64,000 bases of DNA from Apus apus (taxonomy: Eukaryota; Chordata; Aves; Apodiformes; Apodidae): assembly GCF_020740795.1 (NCBI RefSeq), contig NC_067312.1, positions 47,315,905-47,379,904 on the forward strand, in the 5' to 3' direction. Of the stretch, positions 62,497-64,000 are shown piece by piece. Below the pieces are notes generated by a model. The model saw only the letters and a program-made list of their open reading frames with translations. It was not told where the DNA came from and did no database searches. The position numbers were made by a program, and so were the translations under genes. Position 1 is the stretch's first letter. Every line of letters begins with the position of its first letter.

Positions 62497-64000
62497 ATTA
62501 TTATGCTCACAGTTTGTGGGCTGCCAGGTGGCTAATATCTAAAAAGAGATCAGTATCTTCCCTGTATAAACAACCCATGCAAATCCCAAACACAGATTAT
62601 GAAAGCAGCTACTTTCTTTGGTGTGAACTGTAGATTTTCTTTGCCAGAGTCCCACTTTGACCTAATTCACTGCACCTATACTCTTTTCCTAAGTATGTGT
62701 ATGTTCTCTGCTACATCTAGCACAACCCTTCAACCTAACGGCTCCGCCACGCCCTTCTTAAACTCTCAGGACAGAGTCTGAAGTTTCCCTTCCCAGTGTG
62801 ATAACCAGTTCAGACTGTTTCTCTAGAGCTCTAACACAAACTGCAGGGTGTCTCTGGTGGGGGATCACCTCCTACAAAGCCCTTGTGATACTGCACCACA
62901 ACTTCCCTTCGTGCTCAGCTGCCAGGGTGTCTGAGAGCATTTAGACAGCTGAGAAAACAAGATGTGGCACCAGGAGCTGTCATCAACACTGCTGAGAGGA
63001 GCTAGGAAGCTACTAACATGGACAAGTGCTCATGACAAAGGTGCTCTGCCTCTGCCTCTGCTTACAGAAGCAGGTGATGCATGATACTACTCCTCATATA
63101 CTCATCAGCATGATAAAAAATAGAAAATGGAAACATCAAGTACCTGAAGGAACAGACATGGATTTAAATATTAGTTCACACATATACCTTTATATCAGTA
63201 TTTAATGTTTTGCTGACATAAAATTATGTATAAACCAATGTCAGATGATTTTTTACTACATTTTGAGGAAGATCTGGAAAGGAAAGTATACTAGTTGTAT
63301 CATACCAGGTATAAAACAAACTTGGCTATTCTTAAAGCACTGGCTTCCAACTTGTTGCCAAATCTAATTCTTATTTCCAGTTTCAGGGCACTTTCACACC
63401 TATTTTGGAAGCAAAATAAAAGCAAACTAACTAAACCTGGTGGTATCCAATAACACAAGAAAACACAGAAACCCCATCAACAAATGAGCAGTTGTTCTTT
63501 AATTACTTTGACTGGAAATTCAGTCAGCCTGAACAGTCAGCCACCAAGCGTTGGCCTTGTGACTGCAATCATAAGATGGGGAATCAGAGAACAGGTTGGG
63601 GCTGGCAGGCTTCCCACCAGCCTCGAGGTGCCCAGCCTGCCTGTGCCACTGCCTTGTCAGTCTAGAGCCATGGGGACCTGATCCCAGACCCCCTGCAGCA
63701 CGGCAGCTGAAGCAGAGATGCTCTTTGAAATGTTGGATCAAATATGTCTTTGAGCATTTGTATCAAAAGTTGGTACTTTATTCTGTTTTCCACAAAACGC
63801 ATACAAAGGGAGTTTTGCGGTTTTTTTAATAAAGCCAACTCGTATTTCTGGAAAAATCAGACAAGACTTTTCTTCAGTTATAAAATGGGAGCCGTATACT
63901 TCTGGCTAATCACAGACACAGAACAAGAAAAAGCTCTTAGTTTACATAGATTATACCACCCAGTTAGACTCATTGTGAAAAAACGGTGGTTGGTACCTAT

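Larger units (their letters stand above)
60720..64000. other. Downstream flank of FBP2, no gene seen
   Basis: Contains only microsatellites and a stray AATAAA at 63828. No exon of a further gene can be supported on either strand. Confidence 0.55.

Noticed and set aside
1-64000. CRISPR arrays, bacterial operons, tRNA or rRNA genes
   Set aside because: No regularly spaced direct repeats, no polycistronic coding and no tRNA-like A/B box pairs were seen. The DNA is plainly vertebrate nuclear.

Overview
This is a vertebrate nuclear window, almost certainly from a bird. The introns have GT-AG borders. The flanks carry eight CR1 LINE pieces, most ending in the avian-style ATTCTATG microsatellite, one solo LTR of a type I recognise from bird genomes, and one small hAT-type DNA element. 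The species cannot be named from the sequence. FBP1 and FBP2 lie side by side, as in other amniotes.

Layout. Positions 1-25.4 kb are an intergenic flank without a recognisable gene. They hold a nearly full-length but broken CR1 (about 0.83-3.69 kb), four shorter CR1 pieces, a 34-bp-arm imperfect palindrome (13.72-13.80 kb), a hAT-like MITE with an 8-bp target duplication (14.57-14.87 kb) and a solo LTR with a 5-bp target duplication (20.39-21.07 kb). A CpG island (about 25.43-25.94 kb) covers the start of FBP1. FBP1, the liver-type fructose-1,6-bisphosphatase, has seven coding exons between 25,613 and 35,452 (339 aa). About 5.9 kb of intergenic DNA follows. FBP2, the muscle-type isozyme, has seven coding exons between 41,367 and 60,169 (340 aa), with an AATAAA signal at 60,691. 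The last 3.3 kb hold no recognisable gene.

The two genes are tandem paralogues in the same orientation with the same seven-exon structure. Exon lengths are 170/173, 163/163, 93/93, 144/141, 138/138, 120/120 and 192/195 bp, with a phase-2 first intron and phase-0 introns after it. Both products hydrolyse fructose 1,6-bisphosphate to fructose 6-phosphate and phosphate. FBP1 is the gluconeogenic enzyme of liver and kidney, and FBP2 is the muscle enzyme. They are told apart by residues known to separate the isozymes: Glu at human position 20 and Gln at 69 in FBP1, Lys and Glu at the same places in FBP2.

The most interesting signal is in the protein sequences, not in a new system. FBP2 has one extra alanine codon inside the AMP-binding loop and a lysine where the AMP-contacting Arg140 normally sits. 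FBP1 has one extra residue in the loop that carries AMP-contacting Met177 in the human liver enzyme. I saw no CRISPR array, tRNA, rRNA, bacterial-type operon or other coding gene.
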